Part shown: in pieces, positions 54,557 through 64,000 of the stretch
Layout of the letters: the number at the start of each line of letters is the position of its first letter
Position numbering within the stretch: position 1 is the stretch's first letter
DNA from: Platycnemis pennipes
Taxonomy: Eukaryota; Arthropoda; Insecta; Odonata; Platycnemididae
Direction of reading: 5' to 3'
Assembly: GCA_933228895.1 (NCBI GenBank)
Contig: OW121855.1
Coordinates: 71,138,698 to 71,202,697 of the forward strand
Length of the DNA stretch: 64,000 nt
Program-made: the position numbers and the translations under genes
The notes under the pieces: generated by a model
Databases searched by the model: none
Told to the model about the DNA's origin: nothing
Seen by the model: only the letters and a program-made list of their open reading frames with translations

Positions 54557-55938
54557 AAAATTTTGTCTAAAATCAATAACCACCTTTAAGCATTTTTAAG
54601 TGAAGCTTGCTGCCTAAAATACTTTTTCATTCCTCGCAAAAATTAACGAACACTTGTTAATTTGTAAGGTGAAATTGTTAAAGTTTTAACATGTGGGCGA
54701 CATGATAATTAGTCCTATGCATGACTTTGATCCATTACATGCTCAATAAAATCTTTATCATTTAATAATCCGTATCATGAAATACACAAGGCATAAGCCA
54801 GAACTTTCGTCGAACACTTTGCTTTCTGAAAATCAAGCACTTTCTTGAGTCCCGCAAGAGCGTGCAGATGTCAGTTTTCTCCTTAAACACACATAGTTTT
54901 GAGAACTAAATCAGTTTTACTGCAGGTCATTAATCTGTCATTATCGTTTTTTATGTGGGTACTAACCAAATAATGCATTCCATTTAAAATTTCACAGAAT
55001 TGTTTTATGACTGCAGTTAAGTGATCAATATACACTATTTTCATTTTAAACGACATACGTGGTTATAATAACTGCGCCCACTTCATAAAGAGCACAACGG
55101 TATAATAAAGGGAGCAAAGAGAGCATTTTAGTAGAGCGCCTCATGTTTCTTAGCACGACTTTCGCCTTGGCGCTTATCAACAATTCCAAAATAAATGAAT
55201 AAAATATCTCGGAATCATATCGAAACTTCACAGCAAATTAAAATGTTTCCCACAAGGCTCTTGAGCTCTGTCGAACACTCCGAGCCATTTCCAAACACCA
55301 CACAAATGTTACTTTGAATGACTCAGCGATGGGAGTAGGTGTGCTTTATAGTTAACAGTGCTTGACAAGGGCATTATTATATAGGGTTTAAGGGAGAAAT
55401 TTTGCTGTGAGAATAGCTTTTCTCACTTGATATTGCCTTCAGAAAATTATTTTTGGTCATTACATATCTATAGACTGGACTCTTCATACCACGCACTTCA
55501 TTTACAATTCTGTCTTAAGCGTCCATGTCAATGATTACTCTTCTCTTGTAACTTTAATTGTCGTACGTTGATGGGTGAATGGCCATGTAATGAATGTATC
55601 TTAGGTAATCGTTACATCATATTTAACAATTAAGAATTTTAAAATATCCTTTGGAGATCATTTTAGGCACATGAGAAAACACGCTGATTGAATTTTAGCG
55701 CAGTTGATCTTTCAGATGCGGTACAAAGAATGGCGCTTACCCCCGAACCATAACTTAACACGCAAATGGGCCAAGTACTTGTTTACCTCAACCCTCACCA
55801 ACCAGACCAATCTTCAGGATAATCACTGCAATGTGATGGTGATTTGATAGGTACTATTACAAAATGAAAAAAAACGAGAAAGAGAAAAGTTCTTCAATCT
55901 ATTTTTTCCGCGAACTCAATTATTTTAATTCTTTTCAT
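54557..55938. other. No recognised gene or repeat
   Basis: AT-rich sequence without supported features. Confidence 0.4.
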
Positions 55939-56600
55939 CTACATCTACATCTACATAATACCCTGCAAGCCACCACAAGGGTGTGTGGCAGGGGGTTATT
56001 GCTCACCAAACATGCACTACATATCATGCATAAAAAAGGAATAGTATTAATATAGTAGTCAGAACTACACAATTTAAAAAAAGATAGAAATTGCAAAGAA
56101 AACATGCAAAAACATTCTGTTAGTAGGGTTAGCTTTAAGTACTCATACCAACATGCAGCTACCAATGCTATTCATTGCTAATCTCCGATAGGACATATTT
56201 ACCGTTATTCGTATCTCTAATTGTGCGAGGGAAAAAGGACATTTTGAATCGGTCAGTTCGGCAATCAATTTCTCTAACTTTATGATTATGGTCCAGTCTG
56301 CCATAGTAAGTTGGGGTTCGTAAAATATTTTTAACATCATCACTGAAAATATTGCCTTGGAATTTGTTTAAGAGATTAAGTCTAAATTTCAACCTGCGAT
56401 CTGACAATGATTCCCATTTCAATTCATTTAATAGACTGGTTACGCTAATATAATTATCGTATCGTCCCTTTACAAATCTTGCCGATCTTCGCTGCACACG
56501 TTCAAGTTCATTACTTAGCCCGATTTCGTAGGGATCCCATACACTGGCAGCATATTCCAAATGAGGTCTAACAAGGGAAAAGTAGCTGATTTCTCGTACA
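55939..56600 (-). mobile_element. L2/CR1-like LINE, best coding copy
   Basis: On the minus strand a 130-residue frame (56168-56560) gives the end of a LINE reverse transcriptase. MEYAASVWDPYEIGLSNELE is followed by RVQRRSARFVKGRY, LLNELKWESLSDRRL and REIDCRTDRFKMSFFPRTIR. The tail then runs to 55939 with TGCCACACACCCTTGTGG and GATGTAGATGTAGATG repeats. The element is 5'-truncated inside the gene, so it cannot move by itself. It anchors the family identity of all the short tails listed here. The clade is given as L2/CR1-like from protein style and could differ. Confidence 0.88.
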
Positions 56601-56877
56601 TGATCTTTTCTTTGATTATATTGACTAACTCAACTATTTACTAAACATAAACTCTTCTTTCAACTTGAAATACCCTTCTAGGTCAAAGGAGAGTTTCTGT
56701 TTCCGAAGATACATAGCTACGACTACATCCAAAGAAAACACTACAAGCCACTTCAAGGGTTATCGCCAGCCCCTCCGGCCTGGAAATGCAAATGTCACAA
56801 TTTCGAATCCTAGTCAGGGTAGATGTATCTAATGGATCAAAAACCTTGAACCTCGGTAAAATTTACATGGGAATTAA

Positions 56878-57063
56878 GGATCCTGGGTAGCGTAGTGGTC
56901 CGGAAAGCCAAAGATTCTTGTTTCGATTCCCGGTCCAGGCGAATTTTTTCTCATGGCTATTGATGTGAAGCTACTCAGGGTAGGATTTTGAACTTTTCTT
57001 AGGATTATGGTCTTAGGTTAGACAGTGAGAATCAACCTTAGGCGTTTGAGCACCTGAAACAAA
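56878..57063 (+). repeat. SINE family 3
   Basis: Head CCTGGGTAGCGTAGTGGTCC and TGTTTCGATTCCCGGTCC. Body TTTCTCATGGCTATTGATGT, GGATTATGGTCTTAGGTTAG and CAACCTTAGGCGTTTGAGC. Confidence 0.82.
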
Positions 57064-58244
57064 ATCTACCTGTATTCGAGGGTACGCAGCAAGCTGTTTA
57101 ATCATCGCCAAACTTATACTACCTAAATGAACTAACAAATAAAGAGTAGGTAATTGATAAAACCGTAAAGTGAGAGAAACGTGTTCTATATACATGAAAT
57201 TGGCATATTCAAGTGAATGAACATTATCCCATGTAAAGAGCTGGCAATTCGCAGGCAGTTCTGGCTTGGCCCTTGAGTAAACCGGCATGGCATAATTTTA
57301 ACGTTTTAGCCAATACTGTGGTACCGTGGTAACGATTAAGATAGGAAGGGCTTTTTAATCTGTCACTTAAATACTTTTACAGACTCTTTATGTTTTTAAA
57401 AGTAAATTGCAAAACACAGTCCCTGAAATATTGTTTGCTAAGAATGTTTTCATAAAGTTGCGTGTAAATGATATTATGAGAATGTTTGGGAAAGTGAACG
57501 AAAAAAAAATAGCTGATTGTGTCATGAAGAAGGTGGATAATTTTTATAAGTGATTCAGGCATTAGTTTGATTGCATCAGTTAGAATTTCCATTCGCCATG
57601 CAGTAGTGCAGTTAGCATGAATTATCAGTACTTTTTTACAAGATAAAGTAGATTTAAGCTAAATTTGAAAACTTTATGCCTGTCAAGTCACGTTGATAAC
57701 GCTAGAAACATGAGAGGTTAGGTAAGGGGCTGGCTGTACCACAGATCCAAAGCGCACAACGGCGATGGACTCAGGACAAAACCGAGAGGAAGAAACTCCG
57801 CATTCAGCGTTAGCAAATTGAATTCCCCCTCTCGACGGCTTGAAATTGAGACGGAATTACTGAAGCGACGTGGAAAATACGAGATGGCTTTCTTAATCTT
57901 TTGAGGGGAAATTGGGCGTTTCTTTCAGTCGGCTTCCTTGTTCTCTTTAATTTCACCCCCCATTCGTCAATGAAGGCTCGGATGGATGGCGATTCGGGGA
58001 ATCCCGTGTTGCGGCTCTGATGAAAGAGACCGTAGAATAGGTGGTGAAAGAGGAATGATGTCATGAAATATGTCCTGTGACGTTCTTCTACGTAACCCAT
58101 ACAGTTTTGGCTCATCGCTCTTGCCATGGCAATTGGTTTCGGGTTGTTCCCTGATATTTTAAGACCCTATTTCAATTAGCAATGGCAACTATCGCATTAA
58201 CGCACTGTGAAATCATATGAAAGAGTTGGAATGGGAATTGCACA
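57064..58244. other. No recognised gene; GC-richer patch
   Basis: Bases 57740-58130 are somewhat GC-rich with a minus-strand frame of 105 residues (57810-58127) that has no domain. The remainder is AT-rich. Confidence 0.35.
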
Positions 58245-58530
58245 CATTGGCCCACGAGGATTCTCGGCTGCTGCCATGTCGGTAACGTGCAAGCCTGGTT
58301 CCCGCGTGGTCGCGGGTTCGTATCCAGGTGTCGGTATGGCAGTTGTGTTCTTCGCGAGAGTAAGCGAGCCGGTCACGGTAGCCATATTGGTAGCGCGCCG
58401 GCCTGTTAATCCAAATATTGCGGGTTCGAATCCCACCCAGGGTATGAATAACATCTTTGTCTCAGGATGAAGATCATAAGTTATACGGTGTGATAACACC
58501 TTAAGATGTAGGAGTACCGAAAACCCAAGA
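58245..58530 (+). repeat. SINE family 3, head fragment plus full copy
   Basis: A lone head at about 58262-58335 (GTGGTCGCGGGTTCGTATCC) precedes a full copy at 58366-58530. The full copy has CGGTCACGGTAGCCATATTG, GCGGGTTCGAATCCCACCC, ATGAAGATCATAAGTTATAC and a degraded GATGTAGGAGTACC end. Confidence 0.8.
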
Positions 58531-58814
58531 CTACAACGACTACTACCTACTAGCTAAACACTAAGTCAAATGGTGCAATATAATCTCAGCTGTTTGTCGC
58601 CACTTTCAAATTCTATTCCTACTTGGAAACTATGCATGCATGCGTTTGAATTCTTATTATACAGTAGTGGCGAATGCAGTATTCCAGTGAGGTAATATTT
58701 TAAAAATCTTTAAAGCTCATTGAAGTTTATACTACAATAATTTCACTGATAGTAAACGCTATCATTAGAATGCGACCGACTTCTGAGGTCTCTTTCGCTG
58801 CAAAGGAAAAGTGG

Positions 58815-59075
58815 TAGCATGGGTTGGGGTGGAAGTTTAGTTTTTGGAGCGGAGGAATGGAGAAAAGCACAGTCATTTTAACGATAGACGTAAAGTGGTC
58901 CACGGATTTACGTCCTATTCCTCCAACAGAGTACTAGATAAAGTGTCCTTCACTCAATAATTGATTAGGGGCAGGGATTCTGAGAAAAAATCTCTGTTGA
59001 GTATCAGTATTCGAATTCAGATCTACCAGATGGAAAGCCGGCCCTCTAGCCTAGCCATCACATCAACCCGGACTC
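58815..59075 (-). repeat. SINE family 1
   Basis: Body TTTTGGAGCGGAGGAATGG, CGTAAAGTGGTCCACGG and CTCCAACAGAGTACTAG. The inverted head ends with CATCACATCAACCCGGACTC. Confidence 0.75.
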
Positions 59076-59640
59076 CTTTATTTCAGATCCTTTGGAAAAA
59101 GAACAAAAATTAAATATTTCAAAGTTGGATCGGACAGATGAAATATTTTAATGAGATTAACAGCCGAGATTTTTCCAGAACATAAAATTCACCGCCATGG
59201 CTAAAAACTTCGTACAACTCGTAGTGTTTAACAAACAATTGCATTATGCTGAAAGAAAACGGTGGCGTTACTCGCAGTTTTCGATTTGTTTTGCGTCGAA
59301 CTCTGAAAACAAGTTCACAATGGCATTATAAAAAACGGAATACACAGCAAGATAATTACAAAGAGGAACAAGGAAATTTCACCATAAGCGTAATGATGTG
59401 TTGGAGGTCGTAATAATAGGAAAAATTATTGTCGGAGGACAGTAGAAGGAAAAGTGGGAATTCCGAACAGGGTGAAGGAAAGTAAAAAAAATACTCGGAA
59501 ATAAATAAGGAAAAAGTGAGGAGCAACCAGTAATTTATATTTGTGAATTTTAGAGGTCACCAGCAGTTTTCACACTGAATCCAAAACATAATTTACAACG
59601 GTATCCCAACAAAACAACATTGTTGTACCAGAAGGACTTT
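59076..59640. other. No recognised gene or repeat
   Basis: AT-rich and without a supported feature. Confidence 0.4.
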
Positions 59641-59900
59641 CTGATTGGTGAAGTAGAACTCACTAAGTGCCAAATTAAACGACGTAAAATTCACACGTCA
59701 GGGTTGGGTCGGAGCAGTTCTCTTCCTAATGCCGCCAGTAGTTTCCCAGGGAGATATGGTATCCAGAAAATCACACAACCAAAGTTTATGTGGATGTGTT
59801 CAAAGCCGGCTCTCAATGTTTTGAACACGGGAACTCCGATCGATAGCCAATATTATTTTAAACAGGCTAACACCCCACCCGAATGTTGGCGTGGACGAAT
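59641..59900 (-). repeat. SINE family 2, degraded copy
   Basis: GATTGGTGAAGTAGAACTCAC, a spaced AAATTCACACGTCAGGGTTG and CCCAGGGAGATATGG follow the order of the family-2 copy at 36083, with many changes. Confidence 0.55.
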
Positions 59901-60094
59901 TAAAAAAAACATCTAATTTTAATCCGGTAGTCTCCTCAAATACTCTGTTACGTACTTACGTATAGCGCGCCAAAAGCTTGCCGAGCCAACTGCCTGACGT
60001 TGCATACTGTGGAATTTATTCCACCTTGAAACGACTAGAAGCGCGGAAAAGAATTGTACACTCAAGTGTATTGGACCAGTTCCAATTTTCATCC

Positions 60095-60920
60095 ACATCT
60101 GCTGAGCACCTTACGAGAAACCGGCCATGAGCAAGTGGCAGGGGGTGCATTATCACGCAACATGCTGCACAAAAATGCACTAATATGGGTACCATTGCGT
60201 AATAAGATAGTCGTGTTAGTTAGGCATAAAACCGGTACGCACAACTAAATGAGTTAAAAAGGAAGAAAATTCGTATTAATGGGTGAGGTATTTACATGAA
60301 TTTATAAATTCCATTAGGCATGTATGGGTGCTATTAATTAGACTCAGCATAACTTTTTCAGAATCACGAAATACCTGATTGCCTACATGACACCTACCAT
60401 ATAAGGTTATTTTGTTGTCCATTATGCTCTCTCATTACCTATTTGCAACAAGAAAGATATTTTTAATCCACCCGTAGATTAATCTATCTCTCCAGTATTG
60501 TACTTCTTGTCGAGTCGAGCTTAATGTCCGGAGTTCATTATAGGTATATTCACAATGACAGCGCAATAGACAGCTTCAAATTCGGTCAATAATTGATCCT
60601 AATTTTTAACCTACGGTCTGTTAACTATTCCCACTAGAGTTTCAGTAAGCTCGAGACTACATCGACCCTACACACATCTCGTCTATCTTATCTATAGGCA
60701 TACTATTTCCATAAACAAATCTGCTCCTTGGCAGGATACTATATACACGTAATACCAACTTTATCCTAATTAGAGCGATGAATGAGTTTTAAACATATTT
60801 TCATCTACAGCGGATTCAATAACCTTTTCTAACCTTTCTATCAATATCTACTGAATACCATGTAAGCCACCTGGAGGGTGTGTGCCAGGGGAGGAGTTTC
60901 ACCAAACATACAATACGGAC
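60095..60920 (-). mobile_element. Degraded L2/CR1-like LINE copies
   Basis: A poor tail at 60095-60160 (GCAAGTGGCAGGGGGTGC) is followed to about 60720 by sequence resembling the complement of the LINE coding end. A second, clearer tail lies at 60845-60920 (TGTAAGCCACCTGGAGGGTG, TGTGCCAGGGGAGGAG). Confidence 0.5.
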
Positions 60921-61866
60921 ATGTACTAAGCTTTCATATACTTACTACCTACCTAGCGAAATTAATACCACTTAGGATACACATACAGACATATTGCGTT
61001 ACTGAGGGTAGTATCATAGTACAGCCTAGGTGTACACAAAACAATGTCATTTAAACACTAATTTTTGTTCCTTGTCACAATCGAGGTGGTTTTCAGGGTA
61101 TTAAGTATTGTATATAGACAACATGATGCTTGAAAATACTTCCTCCGCGAGAGATCTTAGAAGTATTTAACACGTTCATTCCCATTGCCTCTCGATTATT
61201 CTCAATTTTTACTCATCTATGTTAACGAACAAGATCAAAGAGAGCAATAATTTTGTGTCATCAATTAGCCCTGATGCCCACGTATGACTCGTCAGCGTAA
61301 TTTGGCCGAGAGAAAGGGGCGGACGCATTGCCAAAGAAATACGTAGAACGCTACGCTATATTTTCCACGCCAGGTCTTCGAAAATTTCCAAAACTTTCAT
61401 TCGTTAGTCACCCGGGATATGATCGCATGAGCATGACCTCATGCTACTGTGGAAAGAATTCCAATTTTCCGCTAGGATAGCATTTTATCCCCACCGATAT
61501 TTCGAAACTTTATTCTCAGCATTCGTACAGCCAGAGGATGCAGTATAGTGCTTAGAAAATTATTTCGGAATGAATATTATTCTGTTGAAAAATTGCAATT
61601 GTTTCGGATACTATGCCCCAACTCATCCGCAAGTACTGAGGAAACAGCGAGTGGGTGTGCGGGGAATTCCAACCCATCGTATCAAATTGTTCGAAAATGT
61701 TTCAGTACGTCACGGGATTTAAAAGCCGTCGGCGACATGCTATTAGAAATACAAGTCCTAATCTACGACATGCGTAACGGGGAAGTAACTGTGTATCCAT
61801 TATCATAGTAGGCTTTAGGGATTCCAACTTCTGTAGTCATATCTAAGCGTCCTCTTCGATCTCATT
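60921..61866. other. No recognised gene
   Basis: A plus-strand frame at 61548-61808 has no recognised domain. Nothing else was seen. Confidence 0.35.
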
Positions 61867-62625
61867 CCAGGGGGGTTATTTTGTAATCTCACCTTTTTAA
61901 TGACTCTTTGCGGGAAGGCGGGAGATCCGTTTCGCTCTCTTAATGATCGGCTCACGAACGGTTCGTGAATTGTCGAAGCTTCTGTAGTTGAATAAACAAA
62001 CGAGTGCCTGGCAACGGCGACCGCTTTCTTCAAAAATGGAGGAATACGGTGAAGGTGAGTGAAAAATTGTTTGTCCCTATCATTTTAATTATTCGGCTGG
62101 TCTGTCAAGATAATTCATGTCCGATTATTTCCTTTATACCAATATTGGAATTTGCATTTGTTTCTCGCTACATTTTACTTTAATAGTGTTTCATCATGTT
62201 CCATTTTCTCAATAGTGTTTCATTCAAGAAATCAGTTGTTGATATTATACAATTCGTGATTTAAGAAACTTTAAGTTCTTCACGTTGTGCAAATTCCAAA
62301 AATACAATTAAAAATCGATTGTATATTTCCCGCTCTTGCTTTTTTTCCAACTCAAGCTTCAAGTGGAAACGATGGTGGCTCCATGTCACGTTTTTTATGT
62401 AGATGAGATGGGAACTTATGGCAGGCGGAGATAATGAAACGGATCAAGAGTCGAAAGATACGGATCAGAGCGGATGAATCGTCTAAAAGACCCGCACATG
62501 ACCGGCAGTTCACCGCTTGAGATCCGAAGATGGTCACGCCGCCTGGGTGGCGGAGTTTAACTACGAAAAAGTGACATTTTATGACGTATTCTCACTAAAG
62601 TGAGATTACAAAATAACCCCCCTGG
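61867..62625. mobile_element. 759-bp DNA element with perfect 26-bp TIRs
   Basis: Bases 61867-61892 and 62600-62625 are perfect inverted repeats beginning CCAGGGGGGTTATTTTG. No confident target duplication was seen. Inside, AAAATGGAGGAATACGG at about 62032 is followed by an AAGGTGAGTG splice donor (62050-62059), so a short exon could begin here. No transposase motif is visible. The superfamily is unknown. Confidence 0.8.
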
Positions 62626-62639
62626 CAAGTATAACAATC

Positions 62640-62710
62640 ACTACCGAGGCAAGATACGAACCTGCGACCTTCAGGTTTTTTATTCGGCATCTAACCACTC
62701 TAACTTCCGT
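62640..62710 (-). repeat. tRNA-like SINE head next to the 759-bp element
   Basis: ATACGAACCTGCGACCTTC and CATCTAACCACTCTAACTTC form an inverted tRNA-like head. It abuts the right end of the preceding element. Confidence 0.5.
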
Positions 62711-63582
62711 GGTGAGCCCTTTTGTGTTCTTGCAAGTGTTCCATTGTACTTATTTCCTCTCTTTTCCAACCAGAACATATCTTTATGCCGAATGGCGTAC
62801 TTTCTTACCTTCTGTGACTACAGCCTTGGTCAAAGTTTGAATTATAAAAAATATGTTGCTTATGGGAAGTACGCCCAAGGAAAGAAACGTCCAAGAAAAA
62901 AACTCCAGCTTTCACCATTTCATGACATATCACTGCGTTTTTCACCAGTTAAACACAGAGTTGTATGCCGTGTTTTATGCTATAGTTAACTGGAAAGGTG
63001 ACTGACCGAAGTAATTAGCACCTTTAAAAACAGGTGGGAGGCTGTGTATCGCTATGATTATTTTTAAGAAGTTAAGGAGAAAAACCTAGCGTCAACTAAT
63101 TAGAAATTTACGTCAACTGATAGATTCTATTATAAAAAATACACCAAGTAATGAAATTTCAAACGACCTGTCCGACGGACGGAATAATGAACTTGAAGTT
63201 CTTTCCAAGAGCACTAAGTAGGTCAACGGATAAACCCAAAATCTCTTTCAATACTTGATTTAAAGCTGGGGAATAAAGCTGTGATACTAGAATTTCTCAC
63301 CTCAACATTTCATCTCTTCAACAGCTTTCCAAAGTAGATGAAGCTTTGAAAAAAATAAAGTTGATAAAATGCAAATAGCTCGATGGCATCGGCCGTTACT
63401 TGGTAGAGACGATTCATCACAAATGAATGAAAACTTTTCACAATCATCATCAAGGGTCAACAATCTTAGGATTACTTTGACGCAGCCCTCCATTCGATTC
63501 TTCCATCGGCCAACCTCTTCATTTTAACGTAGTTCCTCTCTTTCACGTCCTTTACGACCTGTTCTTCTCAATACTAATAATA
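62711..63582. other. No recognised gene; degraded family-1 SINE
   Basis: Bases about 63060-63290 contain AAAACCTAGCGTC, CTGTCCGACGGACGGAATAA and TGAACTTGAAGTTC, a worn family-1 copy on the minus strand. No exon was recognised. Confidence 0.45.
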
Positions 63583-63674
63583 TATTTTACGACCGGTTTC
63601 GACTTGTTAGGTCATCTCCTGGTAAACCGGAGAGCCACAAGATAACGAAATAAGTCGAAACTGGTCGTAAAATA
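63583..63674. repeat. Penelope-end-like inverted repeat
   Basis: Arms 63583-63605 and 63652-63674 (23 bp, one mismatch) are each centred on GACCGGTTTCGAC or its inverse. This is the GAAACCGGTC signature of the Penelope 3' end. Read on the minus strand, GAGATGACC precedes it, a degenerate CTGATGA-like box. Confidence 0.7.
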
Positions 63675-64000
63675 CAATAAAATTGAGGAAGAATAAAGGG
63701 TCCATTTATTTAGGACATGAACAGTAAAGAGAATAGAGTAACTAGATCTGCGCAAATATTTTCCGTTTAAGAAGTTCACTTGTTACGTGACCATAAAAGT
63801 AAACTTTGTGATCCCTTAAAGAGCGAAAGTGGTCGTACCAAAATTAAAATACTGTAATATCGACAATATTACTTTCGTTGTGATGTAACCTGTATATATT
63901 CCACTAAGAAAAGTCGGAAAATATTAGTCTGATTATTAGTACACCTTCGCTATTGAAACAGGAAAAACATCGCTGCATTACAATGTGACTGTGAAAAAAT
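63675..64000. other. No recognised gene or repeat
   Basis: AT-rich edge of the window with no supported feature. Confidence 0.4.

Noticed and set aside
1..64000. CRISPR arrays, bacterial operons, riboswitches or prophage
   Set aside because: No regularly spaced repeats, ribosome-binding sites or long packed genes. Splice-type gene structure and the repeats show a eukaryotic genome.

Overview
The window looks like nuclear DNA from an arthropod, most likely an insect or a crustacean. It is AT-rich and gene-poor, with no operons or long open frames. It is packed with Penelope-like elements, non-LTR retrotransposon fragments, tRNA-derived SINEs and small hAT- and pogo-like DNA transposons. I cannot name the species. 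Most open frames are short and have no recognisable domain.

Two host genes are clear. The first is a tRNA-His (GTG anticodon) at 2947-3018. The second is the first coding exon of a lipoxygenase-like gene at 38047-38541. It encodes a PLAT/LH2 domain and ends on an in-phase splice donor. A GC-rich stretch lies upstream (about 36750-38046). No later exon of this gene could be recognised in the window.

The rest is layered mobile DNA. A Penelope-like element at about 3590-5660 carries the reverse transcriptase core, a GIY-YIG endonuclease and, overlapping its stop codon, a hammerhead-ribozyme-like fold. Its reading frame is split by a 361-bp duplication/insertion that holds an inverted piece of a related reverse transcriptase. 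Other Penelope-like pieces lie near 1938-2211, 6352-6522, 7750-7835, 12697-13197, 15500-15655, 22278-23100 (minus strand, itself cut by a hAT MITE) and 63583-63674. Many of them carry a CTGANGA ... GAAAC arrangement or a palindrome centred on it.

The most frequent LINE is an L2/CR1-like family. Its 3' end reads as repeats of GATGTA after a conserved tail of about 100 bp, and a dozen or more 5'-truncated copies are present. One copy (1832-2465) is flanked by direct repeats of about 100 bp. Another (35690-36610) is interrupted by a SINE with a 13-bp target-site duplication. A SINE at 45277-45425 appears to borrow this LINE tail. At least three tRNA-derived SINE families are scattered on both strands. 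DNA elements include hAT-like MITEs with exact 8-bp duplications (22760-23020, 26415-26778), a pogo/Tigger-like element (17255-17690), a 759-bp element with perfect 26-bp terminal repeats (61867-62625) and two foldback elements of about 300 bp (15060-15375, 49817-50125). Several old local tandem duplications are also present (29499, 34487, 53708).
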